Shown one piece after another: positions 1-6,588 of a stretch of 12,778 bases of DNA. Position 1 is the first letter of the stretch. Every line of letters begins with the position of its first letter. The notes under the pieces are model-generated. The model saw only the letters and a program-made list of their open reading frames with translations, was not told where the DNA came from and made no database searches. This DNA is from Xanthobacteraceae bacterium (lineage in GTDB: Bacteria > Pseudomonadota > Alphaproteobacteria > Rhizobiales > Xanthobacteraceae), in NCBI GenBank assembly GCA_030040825.1, contig JASHSY010000099.1, positions 1 through 12,778 of the forward strand, in the 5' to 3' direction. Position numbers and translations under genes: made by a program.

Positions 1-1
1 A

Positions 2-157
2 AATGTCGTCATCGTCGCGCCCCCGCGTACACTTGCAGACTTGCGCCTGGCTTTTGATGCCCACGTGAAAAGCACGATCATCGCAGAAATCGGCAAAGAC
101 CTCACCAACCGCCCAATTTGGGAGATCGAAAAGCATCTGATGGACGAAGTTGAGTGA
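2..157 (+). CDS. Host attachment family protein, C-terminal fragment (5' end outside window)
   Basis: An open frame enters from the left edge and ends at TGA 155-157, giving the last 51 residues of a protein. The visible part carries APPRTLADLR followed by about 25 residues and then EIGKDLTNRP and EIEKHL. This pattern (APPrtLg-LR ... EidKDLT-hp--eIekhL) is the C-terminal signature of the host attachment family (PF10116, 'protein required for attachment to host cells'), usually about 140-150 residues long. The molecular role is poorly defined; the name comes from a plant-attachment phenotype in Agrobacterium. Genes of this family are often found with stress and low-oxygen genes in rhizobia, which fits the neighbourhood. 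Promoter and start lie outside the window. The gene is convergent with the lipoprotein gene to its right. The family call is from remembered motif pattern, not a search. Confidence 0.8.
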   Translation, partial: NVVIVAPPRTLADLRLAFDAHVKSTIIAEIGKDLTNRPIWEIEKHLMDEVE

Positions 158-245
158 AGATCATGTCGACCGAACCCCGCAAGCGCGGATCGCGGCAGAC
201 TACACCGCCTCTGTAGCAACTGCCTGTTGCTTAGCGCGGCATCAT

Positions 246-794
246 TTATTCATCAGCACGGACAATCACGGCAAGGAGAGGATTGTGCGGTGATTTGCCA
301 ATCGTAGCGCGGGCAAGCCTGGCGAGCGCATCCTGGCTTCGGATCATGCATATAATTGCCGATTCATCATTCCCGCAAATTTCAGCTCGGGTCGCCGGCG
401 TGGCATCCGATTCTTCGACCGGACGAACCAGGAAAACACCATCAACAATTCTGTGTGCGATCGAATAGTGGAACAGCGCATTGTCAGAATTGTACGTCTG
501 AACGATGAAATTCGTTTCGTCGACGGGTTCGACAACCAGTTCCGCGTCTTCACCGGATCGTTCCGCTCGTTTATATCCGCCGTCATGCCAACGATAAACC
601 GAAACTTCGACGTTTCGCGCCCTTCCGGCAGCAAAAGTGTCGTAAAGATGCACCTCAAATTGCGGCCCGAACACCGGTTTGGTGTTAGCCAGTATAGGCG
701 TATGCGATTCGACACAGCCGGAAACCAGGAGCGCCATGGCGGCAAAGACGATCAAGCCAATTTTTCGTCGAATGGATTTTGGCTTTGCTTGCAT
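246..794 (-). CDS. Small lipoprotein of unknown function
   Basis: A 182-residue protein beginning MQAKPKSIRRKIGLIVF. The N-terminus is a clear lipoprotein signal: basic residues 3-11, a hydrophobic stretch about 12-25, and the lipobox LVSGC with the modified cysteine at residue 27. The mature part (about 156 residues) is polar, without further membrane segments, and with several short alternating hydrophobic stretches that suggest beta strands. I do not recognise a domain. The frame is open upstream to 1070, but that extension runs into the fusion gene ending at 928 and would bury the signal peptide, so the ATG at 792-794 is chosen. The ribosome-binding site is weak (GAAG about 5 nt upstream). 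An FNR-type promoter lies at 824-865. The gene is probably monocistronic and convergent with the host-attachment gene. An outer- or inner-membrane lipoprotein made at low oxygen is the inference. Confidence 0.75.
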   Translation of the reverse strand: MQAKPKSIRRKIGLIVFAAMALLVSGCVESHTPILANTKPVFGPQFEVHLYDTFAAGRARNVEVSVYRWHDGGYKRAERSGEDAELVVEPVDETNFIVQTYNSDNALFHYSIAHRIVDGVFLVRPVEESDATPATRAEICGNDESAIICMIRSQDALARLARATIGKSPHNPLLAVIVRADE

Positions 795-823
795 GACATC
801 TTCGGCCGATTGTTTGACAAGTT

Positions 824-865
824 TATGTAAGCGAAACCGGCCGGTGTAGCCTTGATCCAAATCAA
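824..865 (-). promoter_or_regulatory. FNR/FixK-type promoter of the lipoprotein gene
   Basis: The box at 852-865 is TTGAT-CCAA-ATCAA on the plus strand, a perfect palindrome in its five-base arms (TTGAT-TTGG-ATCAA in the direction of transcription). Its centre lies 64.5 bp before the ATG at 794. A TACATA hexamer (minus strand, 829-824) follows after 22 nt, exactly where the -10 of a class II FNR promoter would be with the start of transcription near 817. The sequence match is direct; activation by an FNR/FixK protein is inferred. Confidence 0.75.
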
Positions 866-927
866 CCAAGATGCGAACGGCCGACAAAGTCGCGCAAGCT
901 GCAAAACGTCTGCGCAGATAGCAACGC

Positions 928-2934
928 TCAAATGCCGAACGGATAAGTGTCCGGAAGCCCTTTAAGCTCGTGCGTCTTGAGCGGAGATACCGCTCGGCTT
1001 GCGTCAAACCAAATATATTCGTCAAACTGGTCCGGCAATAATGCTTCAAAATAATGACTCGCGAGCTCACTGTCGGGGCGATAAATCACCCCGATTGCCC
1101 GTTCCAGCCTCGGTTTCAATAAACCCTGGATATGAGCAGCGTCACGATTGCGCAGAGCGACCATAAAACACGGTGTCTCGCTATCGTGACACAACCGCTC
1201 GACGCTGCCCTCAAGCGACGATCGAACGTTTTTGATCTCCAAAGGCCCGCCCCATTCCGAGGCGGCCGCTACTGTGCCGTGATCGGTACCAAACCCAATC
1301 GCATAGCAATCTTGGCCGAATTCCTTGCGGCAGAATTCACCGAGGTTGTGCTCGCCCCGAGCTGACATTTCAGTCGCGGTGGCGTCGCCAACGTGGGAAT
1401 TGTGCGCCCAGACAATGCCCTTGCTCCGCTCACCATGATGAGCGAGTAGCGTCGTCAACGTCTTAAACATGTGGTCGTCACGCAGATTCCACGAGGCGCG
1501 CGATCCGTAGTACATCGTTCGATAATAACGCTCGGCATTGGTGATCAGGCGCGCATTCTGAACCGCGTCGAGAAATCGTTCACCGTCATGGGCGGCGTAG
1601 GCCTGCCGTTTTTTGAGTAGATCGCCGAGTGCATGCACCACATCGGATTCGCAAATCGGATATTTGCCGGTTAGCGCCGCGTAGCCATAGGTCGCCGGAT
1701 CGGTTTGCCAGGGGGTCAGGCATCCATATCGTTCACGCGCAACCTTTGCCGACGGAGGATCTACTTCGTCCAAATACTGCAATACAAAATGGATCGAATC
1801 GTACAAGCTGTACAAATCCAGCCCATGAAACGCTACGCGCGTTTGCGGTTTTCTTGCTGCATTGTGGCCGCGCAGCCAATCGACGAATGCTCGCACTTCA
1901 TTGTTGCGCCACATCCAGGTCGGAAAACGAGAGAAAGCGGTCCATTCCGACGGACGATATTCGCGATGCCGCACGTAGTGATCAATGCGCGCAGCGTCCG
2001 GCCAGTCTCCCTCGATCGCGACGAAGTCGAACCCTTTGGTTTCGATCAGGGCGCGCGAGATCTTGTCGCGCATACGATAAAATTCTGACGTTCCGTGTGA
2101 TGCTTCGCCAATTAGCACAACGCGTGCATCGCCGATGCGCGTAAGCAGTGGATCAAGATCGGCGGTCTCAATCGAGGCGAAGGGCTCGGCGGCTGCCGCA
2201 ATCGCGCGCGGTAAAGTCTCCGCCGCAGGACGCAACACGCGGAGTTTTGGTTGCCAAGGTTCAGCTTCGGCCTCCCAGCCCTCCTTGCCAAGGAGCGGGA
2301 CAAATCGTACATCGGCCAAGTCCTCTCGCCGAAATTCAGTCTGCGAGATGCGCGTGATACGGACGAGTTCCTGAGTCCGCACTTCACTGCCGATCGGTAT
2401 CACCAAGCGTCCACCGATCTTGAGCTGCGACTGTAACGATTGCGGAATCTTTGGACCGCCAGCCGCGACCGCTATTGCATCGTATGGCGCATGCTCCGGC
2501 CATCCTTTAGTACCGTCGCCGTGCAGAACAAACACATTGGCGTAACCCAATGCGGCTAGAGTGGAAGCGGCCTTTTCCGCCAACTGCCCAATGCGTTCGA
2601 CAGAGTAAACCTCCGCCGCAATTTCGGCCAGCACTGCTGCTGCATAGCCGGACCCGGTGCCGACATCGAGAACCCGCTCACCGCCTTTAAGCAGCAGCGC
2701 CTCAGCCATCAGCGCGACAATGTAAGGCTGAGAAATCGTCTGCTCCCCAGCAATGGGCAGGGGCGTATCTTCATAGGCGAACTCACGCAGATGCGCCGGC
2801 AAGAATTCCTCGCGCGGGACCGCACGCATTGCCGTCAAAACCAGGTCTGAACGAACACCGCGTGCGGCGATCTGATGCTCGACCATCTCTCGCCGTTGGC
2901 TTGCGAAGTCGACTCTTTTGATTGGTTTAAGCAT
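928..2934 (-). CDS. Fusion of protein-L-isoaspartate O-methyltransferase and erythromycin-esterase-like domain
   Basis: A 668-residue two-domain cytoplasmic protein. Residues about 10-220 form a protein-L-isoaspartate methyltransferase (PCMT, protein repair using S-adenosylmethionine): the family start pattern MVEHQIAARGV at 17-27, TISQP at 66-70, and the SAM-binding motif VLDVGTGSGYAA at 88-99. Residues about 240-668 form an erythromycin-esterase-like domain (PF05139): GEASHGT at 276-282, with E277, H280, R289 and E308 (in IEGDW) spaced like the active-site residues of Ere enzymes, and a second histidine cluster AHNSH at 510-514. Both domains look intact. The fusion type exists in other proteobacteria; the esterase domain's substrate is unknown and antibiotic inactivation should not be assumed. 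ATG 2932-2934 is used; an internal ATG at 2883-2885 is an alternative but would cut the PCMT N-terminus short. It follows the 110-residue gene by 48 bp and probably shares its FNR-type promoter. Confidence 0.9.
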   Translation of the reverse strand: MLKPIKRVDFASQRREMVEHQIAARGVRSDLVLTAMRAVPREEFLPAHLREFAYEDTPLPIAGEQTISQPYIVALMAEALLLKGGERVLDVGTGSGYAAAVLAEIAAEVYSVERIGQLAEKAASTLAALGYANVFVLHGDGTKGWPEHAPYDAIAVAAGGPKIPQSLQSQLKIGGRLVIPIGSEVRTQELVRITRISQTEFRREDLADVRFVPLLGKEGWEAEAEPWQPKLRVLRPAAETLPRAIAAAAEPFASIETADLDPLLTRIGDARVVLIGEASHGTSEFYRMRDKISRALIETKGFDFVAIEGDWPDAARIDHYVRHREYRPSEWTAFSRFPTWMWRNNEVRAFVDWLRGHNAARKPQTRVAFHGLDLYSLYDSIHFVLQYLDEVDPPSAKVARERYGCLTPWQTDPATYGYAALTGKYPICESDVVHALGDLLKKRQAYAAHDGERFLDAVQNARLITNAERYYRTMYYGSRASWNLRDDHMFKTLTTLLAHHGERSKGIVWAHNSHVGDATATEMSARGEHNLGEFCRKEFGQDCYAIGFGTDHGTVAAASEWGGPLEIKNVRSSLEGSVERLCHDSETPCFMVALRNRDAAHIQGLLKPRLERAIGVIYRPDSELASHYFEALLPDQFDEYIWFDASRAVSPLKTHELKGLPDTYPFGI

Positions 2935-2982
2935 CGAAATTGACTGTTGTTTTGTTAAACCGATGCGGAATTAGTCGGCAAT

Positions 2983-3315
2983 TCACCAACTTATTTCCCG
3001 GTGTCCATGGCTGCGATCAAAATAATGCTTGCTCCACGGATGTTGGAGCGGCCTCGCCTCCGGATGCGTCTTGAGAAAGTGATGCAGGACATGCAGTAAC
3101 GCGATCACATGCTCTTTGGGAGCCGTGGCGGACGCGGAATGACGAATGTCATCGACAATCATGTCACGAACCTTCTCACTGCCATGCTGCATCGATAAGA
3201 GATATTGCCCGAGCGCCGTCGCGGCGATTTCCGGAAGCCGTTCGTGCTCGGCGATCGCGAGCACCTCTTCCTCGGTCAGTCCGCAAAGCCCAATGCAATC
3301 GTCTAGCGTGATCAT
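2983..3315 (-). CDS. Conserved-looking small protein, function unknown
   Basis: A 110-residue soluble protein beginning MITLDDCIGLCGLTEEEVLAIAEHE. It is largely helical in character, with many acidic residues in the first half and a histidine-rich second half (HVIALLHVLHHF at about 75-86, and several His near the C-terminus HGHREISW). There is no signal peptide or membrane segment. I recall similar N-termini among unnamed rhizobial proteins but know no function. The start at 3313-3315 is chosen over an upstream start at 3360 because AGGT lies 5 nt before it and because the inferred transcription start falls near 3330, inside the longer frame. It is the first gene of the probable operon with the PCMT-esterase fusion, and its FNR-type promoter sits at 3338-3378. 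Confidence 0.75.
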   Translation of the reverse strand: MITLDDCIGLCGLTEEEVLAIAEHERLPEIAATALGQYLLSMQHGSEKVRDMIVDDIRHSASATAPKEHVIALLHVLHHFLKTHPEARPLQHPWSKHYFDRSHGHREISW

Positions 3316-3337
3316 CGCTGACCTATTCGTTTTTTGG

Positions 3338-3378
3338 ATTGTAAGAGATTTAAGCCGCATCGTCTTGACCTAGATCAA
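3338..3378 (-). promoter_or_regulatory. FNR/FixK-type promoter of the 110-residue protein / PCMT-esterase operon
   Basis: The box at 3365-3378 reads TTGAC-CTAG-ATCAA on the plus strand (TTGAT-CTAG-GTCAA in the direction of transcription). Its centre lies 56.5 bp before the ATG at 3315. A TACAAT hexamer on the minus strand (3343-3338), five of six matches to the sigma-70 -10 consensus, follows after 21 nt. Transcription would start near 3330, leaving a leader of about 15 nt that contains AGGT. This is the best-matched promoter of the set. Confidence 0.8.
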
Positions 3379-3527
3379 CGCCGGTTAGGTCACATGGTGT
3401 GTGGAACTGCACGGTCGGCGCGCAAAGCAATTCGCTAATACTGATCCGCCCTTCCCGCTTGGCCAGAGCAACGCGCTTAAGGGAAGGCGAACGCTTTAAA
3501 TTAGTGCCGTCGCCAGTTCCAAAGTAA

Positions 3528-3569
3528 TTGATTCAGATCAACCTCACCGATTATCGGATCAGCTACACA
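3528..3569 (+). promoter_or_regulatory. FNR/FixK-type promoter of the small exported protein
   Basis: The box at 3528-3541 is TTGAT-TCAG-ATCAA, a perfect match in both arms. A TACACA hexamer at 3564-3569 follows after 22 nt in the -10 position. The box centre is exactly 41.5 bp before the ATG at 3576, so a class II start of transcription would fall on or next to the start codon, implying a leaderless message. The box overlaps an in-frame TTG that could otherwise be taken as an upstream start. Confidence 0.75.
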
Positions 3570-3575
3570 GCAACT

Positions 3576-3932
3576 ATGCGCACCTATTGGTTTACAGCTT
3601 TGGCGGCGAGCGGACTGATCGCGTCGACAGCGGTCTGTTCCGCTGGTCCGTGTTCCTTCGAAATCGCGACGATGCAAAAGCGCCTCTATGCCAGACTTGA
3701 AGCAAAGGCGGCTGCCGGGCCGTCGGCGACCGAGAGCGTCGAGGCGCTACGCCACCACCAGCCCACGCCCGGCTCTATCGCCGACGCCGAACGCAAGCTT
3801 GGCGAACTCTCCGGCAAAAACGGACCGGTCATCAAAGAAGCTTTGGCTCGAGCGCGTGAAGCGGATCGAATCGGCGACGGGGCTGCTTGCGAACGAGCCC
3901 TCGATGAGATTGATCGCCTAATTCGCCCGTAA
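3576..3932 (+). CDS. Small exported (periplasmic) protein of unknown function
   Basis: A 118-residue protein beginning MRTYWFTALAASGLIAS, a typical signal peptide with a probable cleavage after AVCSA at residue 23. The mature part of about 95 residues is helical and charged, with two cysteines likely to matter in the periplasm (one in GPCSFEI soon after cleavage, one in GAACERALDEI near the C-terminus), and it contains HHQPTPGSIADAERKLGEL in the middle. I recall similar unnamed proteins in Bradyrhizobium-type genomes; no function is known to me. The frame is open upstream to a TTG at 3528, but that TTG lies inside the FNR-type box, so the ATG at 3576 is used. No good ribosome-binding site precedes it, consistent with the leaderless promoter layout. 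It is convergent with the HpnL-like gene. Confidence 0.75.
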   Translation: MRTYWFTALAASGLIASTAVCSAGPCSFEIATMQKRLYARLEAKAAAGPSATESVEALRHHQPTPGSIADAERKLGELSGKNGPVIKEALARAREADRIGDGAACERALDEIDRLIRP

Positions 3933-4045
3933 AAACTCTCCAATCCTGGACCGCTCGGGCCTCCCTCCTACCGAAGCGCCAATCGCAACGATGTCGGGCT
4001 TATTCGGTTTGGGCGGATCGGCAATGTGCGGCGGGTGGCAGGGAG

Positions 4046-5080
4046 TCATTTGATTCTGACCGGCGGCGACTCCGCCACTCTGCCTATTTTGCCATCGGAC
4101 ACCAATAGAAGCCGCTTCGTCTCAATCGCGTACCAGACGGCAAGACCGGGCAGGCCAAGCGCAAAATCCGGGACGCGTTTAACGAACGACAGCAGAAGCG
4201 ATGCCTGAAGAGGCAACCCGAGAAACTGGCCGATCAAGATGAACCCACCCTCCTGAATGCCCCAGCTTCCGGGAACAAAGAACGCTGCACTGCTGATGCT
4301 TGTGCCCAGGCTTTCGAGGATAACAGCCTGCCGCGCAGATATGGGCCACCCCAGCAAACGCAGCGTTATCCAAACTTCCAATGAGCCTAAGGTCCAGGCA
4401 AAGATATGAAGTCCGAGGTTGGCGAGCGCGCGCTCGTTTCGACCACGCCAGATTTTTTCGACGGCCTTGTGGTATCCCGGGCCGACGTATTGTCGGCGAG
4501 ACGCCACGCGAGCGGATATAACGACGAATGCCCGATCGACCAGTCGGGCGCCGCCATGCCGCTGAGAAGCGTAAAAGCCCGCGAGGATCATCAACGTGGC
4601 AACACCTCCTGCCGCGATGATCGGCCACGCTACGACGCCTTCGAGTTGCGGCCATAGCAAAACAATGCCGAGAAGCGCGAACAGCGCCTGAGCACTGGTC
4701 TGAAGCAGCAGGTCGGCGACGATACTCGCCGTCGCAAGCGCACCGCGAACGTGCCAAAACGTCAATGTACGAGCGCCGATCACTCCCCCGCTTATCCCCG
4801 CCAGTGGCAGAAAGCTATCGGCAGACTCACGAAACCACCGCAGGCAAACGAACGCCCATAAAGGCGCTTTGCTCAATCGACTCAGTAACTGCGCCCAAGC
4901 AATCCCATTGGTGACAATAACTGCGGCACGCACGGCAACTACCAGCAACACACCCCAGCCGACGGCGTTAAAGCCGGTCAGTAGCAAGCCGATACCGGCT
5001 TTTGACACGAACCAGGCCGTCAGAGCCAAGCCGGCGAAAAAGCCGCAAACCGTTACGACCTTTCCGAAAGAAGGCCGCAT
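4046..5080 (-). CDS. HpnL-like / flippase-like integral membrane protein (lysylphosphatidylglycerol synthase TM family)
   Basis: A 344-residue inner-membrane protein with about eight hydrophobic segments (roughly 8-28, 41-60, 95-140, 152-171, 222-242, 255-285, 293-320). It carries the family-type stretches SFLPLAGISGG at 89-99 and ESLGTSISSAAFF at 256-268 followed by VPGSWGIQEGGF at 269-280. These resemble the UPF0104/lysylphosphatidylglycerol-synthase transmembrane domain and especially HpnL, found in hopanoid clusters. Members are thought to move or display lipid-linked molecules across the membrane; the substrate here is not determined. No lysyltransferase domain is attached and no hopanoid gene is in the window. 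A TTG start at 5107 is possible, but the ATG at 5078-5080, four bases after the upstream gene's stop and preceded by GAGG, suggests translational coupling. It should be driven by the promoter at 5367-5408. Confidence 0.8.
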   Translation of the reverse strand: MRPSFGKVVTVCGFFAGLALTAWFVSKAGIGLLLTGFNAVGWGVLLVVAVRAAVIVTNGIAWAQLLSRLSKAPLWAFVCLRWFRESADSFLPLAGISGGVIGARTLTFWHVRGALATASIVADLLLQTSAQALFALLGIVLLWPQLEGVVAWPIIAAGGVATLMILAGFYASQRHGGARLVDRAFVVISARVASRRQYVGPGYHKAVEKIWRGRNERALANLGLHIFAWTLGSLEVWITLRLLGWPISARQAVILESLGTSISSAAFFVPGSWGIQEGGFILIGQFLGLPLQASLLLSFVKRVPDFALGLPGLAVWYAIETKRLLLVSDGKIGRVAESPPVRIK

Positions 5081-5084
5081 TTCC

Positions 5085-5339
5085 TCACTCGCACTCGGAG
5101 GATACAATCCGATTGCGGCGCACCCAAAGCACGAACATCGCTATCGAGGCAACCGCGAAACAAAAAGCCGCGATATTTTCAACGATAAGCAAGAAAAAAG
5201 CCGCCTCAAGCCGAATGCTTGATTGGGCGACCTCACTCCAGGCAATCGGCTTTACATCGGTAAAGAAAATTCGGAGCGACAGCATTGTCGTGAATAACAC
5301 CGCCAAACTTCCAAATAAAAACCTCACTGCAGTACGCAT
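5085..5339 (-). CDS. Small two-helix membrane protein, unknown
   Basis: An 84-residue protein beginning MRTAVRFLFGSLAVLFTTM. Two hydrophobic segments are visible (about 5-25 and 48-71), separated by a short polar loop with KPIAWSEVAQSS, and the C-terminus is charged (VRRNR). No known domain is recognised. The start at 5337-5339 is chosen because the longer frame would begin at a TTG at 5408 that belongs to the FNR-type box. It is the first gene of a two-gene unit with the HpnL-like protein, four bases apart, so a partner or accessory role for that membrane protein is a reasonable inference. Confidence 0.7.
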   Translation of the reverse strand: MRTAVRFLFGSLAVLFTTMLSLRIFFTDVKPIAWSEVAQSSIRLEAAFFLLIVENIAAFCFAVASIAMFVLWVRRNRIVSSECE

Positions 5340-5366
5340 CGAAATGCGTCCCAATTGTTCGTTAAA

Positions 5367-5408
5367 TATGTAGCCACGAAAAGCTATAGGCGAATTGAGG
5401 TGGATCAA
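5367..5408 (-). promoter_or_regulatory. FNR/FixK-type promoter of the small membrane protein / HpnL-like operon
   Basis: The box at 5395-5408 reads TTGAG-GTGG-ATCAA on the plus strand (TTGAT-CCAC-CTCAA in transcription direction), with one arm base off the usual pattern. Its centre lies 62.5 bp before the ATG at 5339. TACATA on the minus strand (5372-5367) follows after 22 nt, the same hexamer at the same distance as in the lipoprotein promoter. It separates this unit from the transporter operon that ends at 5454. Confidence 0.7.
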
Positions 5409-5453
5409 ATATAGCCGCGATTGCCCAAAACCAAGGAACGATGCAAATCGTCG

Positions 5454-6578
5454 CTAGATCGTCTGAGCGGTGACTGATCTAAACCGCCAAACGGCCAACG
5501 CGAAAAACAAGCCACCGACGATTGCAACGAAGAGGAATTGCGGCCAAACAACGGCGATGCCAGCGCCGCGATATAGGATCGATTGCGCAAACGACACAAA
5601 ATGCGTCGAGGGCGACGCCTCCATGATCGTTGACAGCCACCGCGGCATGCTTTCCAGCGGTGTATTGCTGCCGGAGAGCATGTTCATCGGTAAATAGATC
5701 AGCAAATAGAGTAAGCCGAGTTGTGGCATGGACCGCGCGATAGTTCCGATGAAGATGCCGATGGCGCAGGCAAAGAACAGGTAGATAGCGACGCCAAGCA
5801 AGAAGAGCGGCACCGATCCGGCAATTGGAACGCCCAGCAACGCGCGGACCACAAGATAAAGCGAAAGCCCAACGGCAGTCGTAATCACCAGCCCGTTCGC
5901 CCATACCTTCGACATAGCGATCTCGAACGGCGTCAGCGGCATGACCAGTAGATGGTCCATTGTGCCATGCTCGCGCTCGCGAATGAGCGCGGCACCTGCG
6001 AGGATGATGGCGAGCATGCTGACGCTGTTGATGATACCCATAACGCTGGTGAACCAGGCGGTGGTGACGTTGGGGTTGTACATGATGCGGACGTCAAGAT
6101 TGACGGGGGATAGCGGGGCGCCTTCCGCGCGCGACAGAAAGTCGTGTATTTCGGTTGTAATAATCTGCTGAGCGTAATCGGCGCCAAGTCCGCCCTGCAC
6201 CATCATCGTTGCGTCGACGTTGAGTTGCAGTGCGGGATTTCTGCCGCCGAGCACATCGCGCTGGAAGTTCGGCGGAATGTCGATCACGAAGGTGTATTTC
6301 CCAAGATTCATCAGTGGAACAATGTCACGTTCCGCAATCCCCTGCGCCGGATGAAAATATGGTGGCAAAAAAGCCCGAGAAATCCGGCGCGATAACTCCG
6401 AATGATCTTCATCGGCTATCGCGACCGACGCATTATGTACTTCCTGCGAGAAACTATGCGCTTGCGCCATGATTTGCAGCGAGAAGGCGTAAACCACGAA
6501 ACCGAGCAGCACGTAATCGCGAAAGAAGCTGCGGATTTCCTTGGTGCCCAGCCAAAAGATGTTTTGCAGCATGCGCAT
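5454..6578 (-). CDS. yhhJ: ABC-2 type permease, YhhJ family
   Basis: A 374-residue inner-membrane permease, the same size as E. coli YhhJ and with a similar start (MRMLQNIFWLGTKEIRSFF). One transmembrane segment at about 22-39 is followed by a large periplasmic domain (about 40-170, including VAIADEDHSELSRRI) and then five or so hydrophobic segments in the C-terminal half. The segment ALIREREHGTMDHLLVMP is the conserved ABC-2 cytoplasmic loop. It should form the membrane channel together with the permease part of RbbA, with the YhiI-like protein as periplasmic adaptor. The substrate is unknown. ATG 6576-6578 is 10 bp after the rbbA stop, with AGGGG overlapping that stop as ribosome-binding site; a second ATG two codons further is possible. 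Last gene of the operon. Confidence 0.9.
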   Translation of the reverse strand: MRMLQNIFWLGTKEIRSFFRDYVLLGFVVYAFSLQIMAQAHSFSQEVHNASVAIADEDHSELSRRISRAFLPPYFHPAQGIAERDIVPLMNLGKYTFVIDIPPNFQRDVLGGRNPALQLNVDATMMVQGGLGADYAQQIITTEIHDFLSRAEGAPLSPVNLDVRIMYNPNVTTAWFTSVMGIINSVSMLAIILAGAALIREREHGTMDHLLVMPLTPFEIAMSKVWANGLVITTAVGLSLYLVVRALLGVPIAGSVPLFLLGVAIYLFFACAIGIFIGTIARSMPQLGLLYLLIYLPMNMLSGSNTPLESMPRWLSTIMEASPSTHFVSFAQSILYRGAGIAVVWPQFLFVAIVGGLFFALAVWRFRSVTAQTI

Positions 6579-6588
6579 CCGACAGCCC

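Noticed and set aside
215..231. Hairpin AGCAAC-TGCCT-GTTGCT between the host-attachment and lipoprotein genes as a terminator
   Set aside because: The stem is only 6 bp and no T-run follows on either side.
795..1070. N-terminal extension of the lipoprotein frame to 1070
   Set aside because: It would overlap the end of the fusion gene, span the FNR-type box, and place the lipoprotein signal in the middle of the protein.
1629..2144. Plus-strand open frame of 171 codons opposite the PCMT-esterase gene
   Set aside because: Antisense to conserved esterase motifs, with an arginine- and serine-rich translation typical of a shadow frame.
928..2934. Reading the erythromycin-esterase-like domain as an antibiotic-resistance gene
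   Set aside because: The domain family is broad, it is fused to a protein-repair enzyme, and there is no mobile-element context.
2935..2982. TTGAC at 2940-2944, upstream of the PCMT-esterase gene, as a further FNR-type box
   Set aside because: It has only one half-site; the following bases do not give NTCAA at the right spacing, and the gene is probably served by the promoter at 3338-3378.
3450..3487. Inverted repeat CCTTCCC ... GGGAAGG in the divergent intergenic region
   Set aside because: Seven-bp arms with a 24-base loop; within chance for a GC-rich region, and not placed sensibly relative to either promoter.
5340..5408. Upstream TTG start for the small membrane protein at 5408
   Set aside because: The TTG is part of the box at 5395-5408 and the inferred transcription start (about 5360) lies downstream of it.
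5409..5453. Weak hairpin ACGAT-TTGC-ATCGT (minus strand) after yhhJ as operon terminator
   Set aside because: A 5-bp AT-rich stem followed by interrupted T residues is too weak to call.
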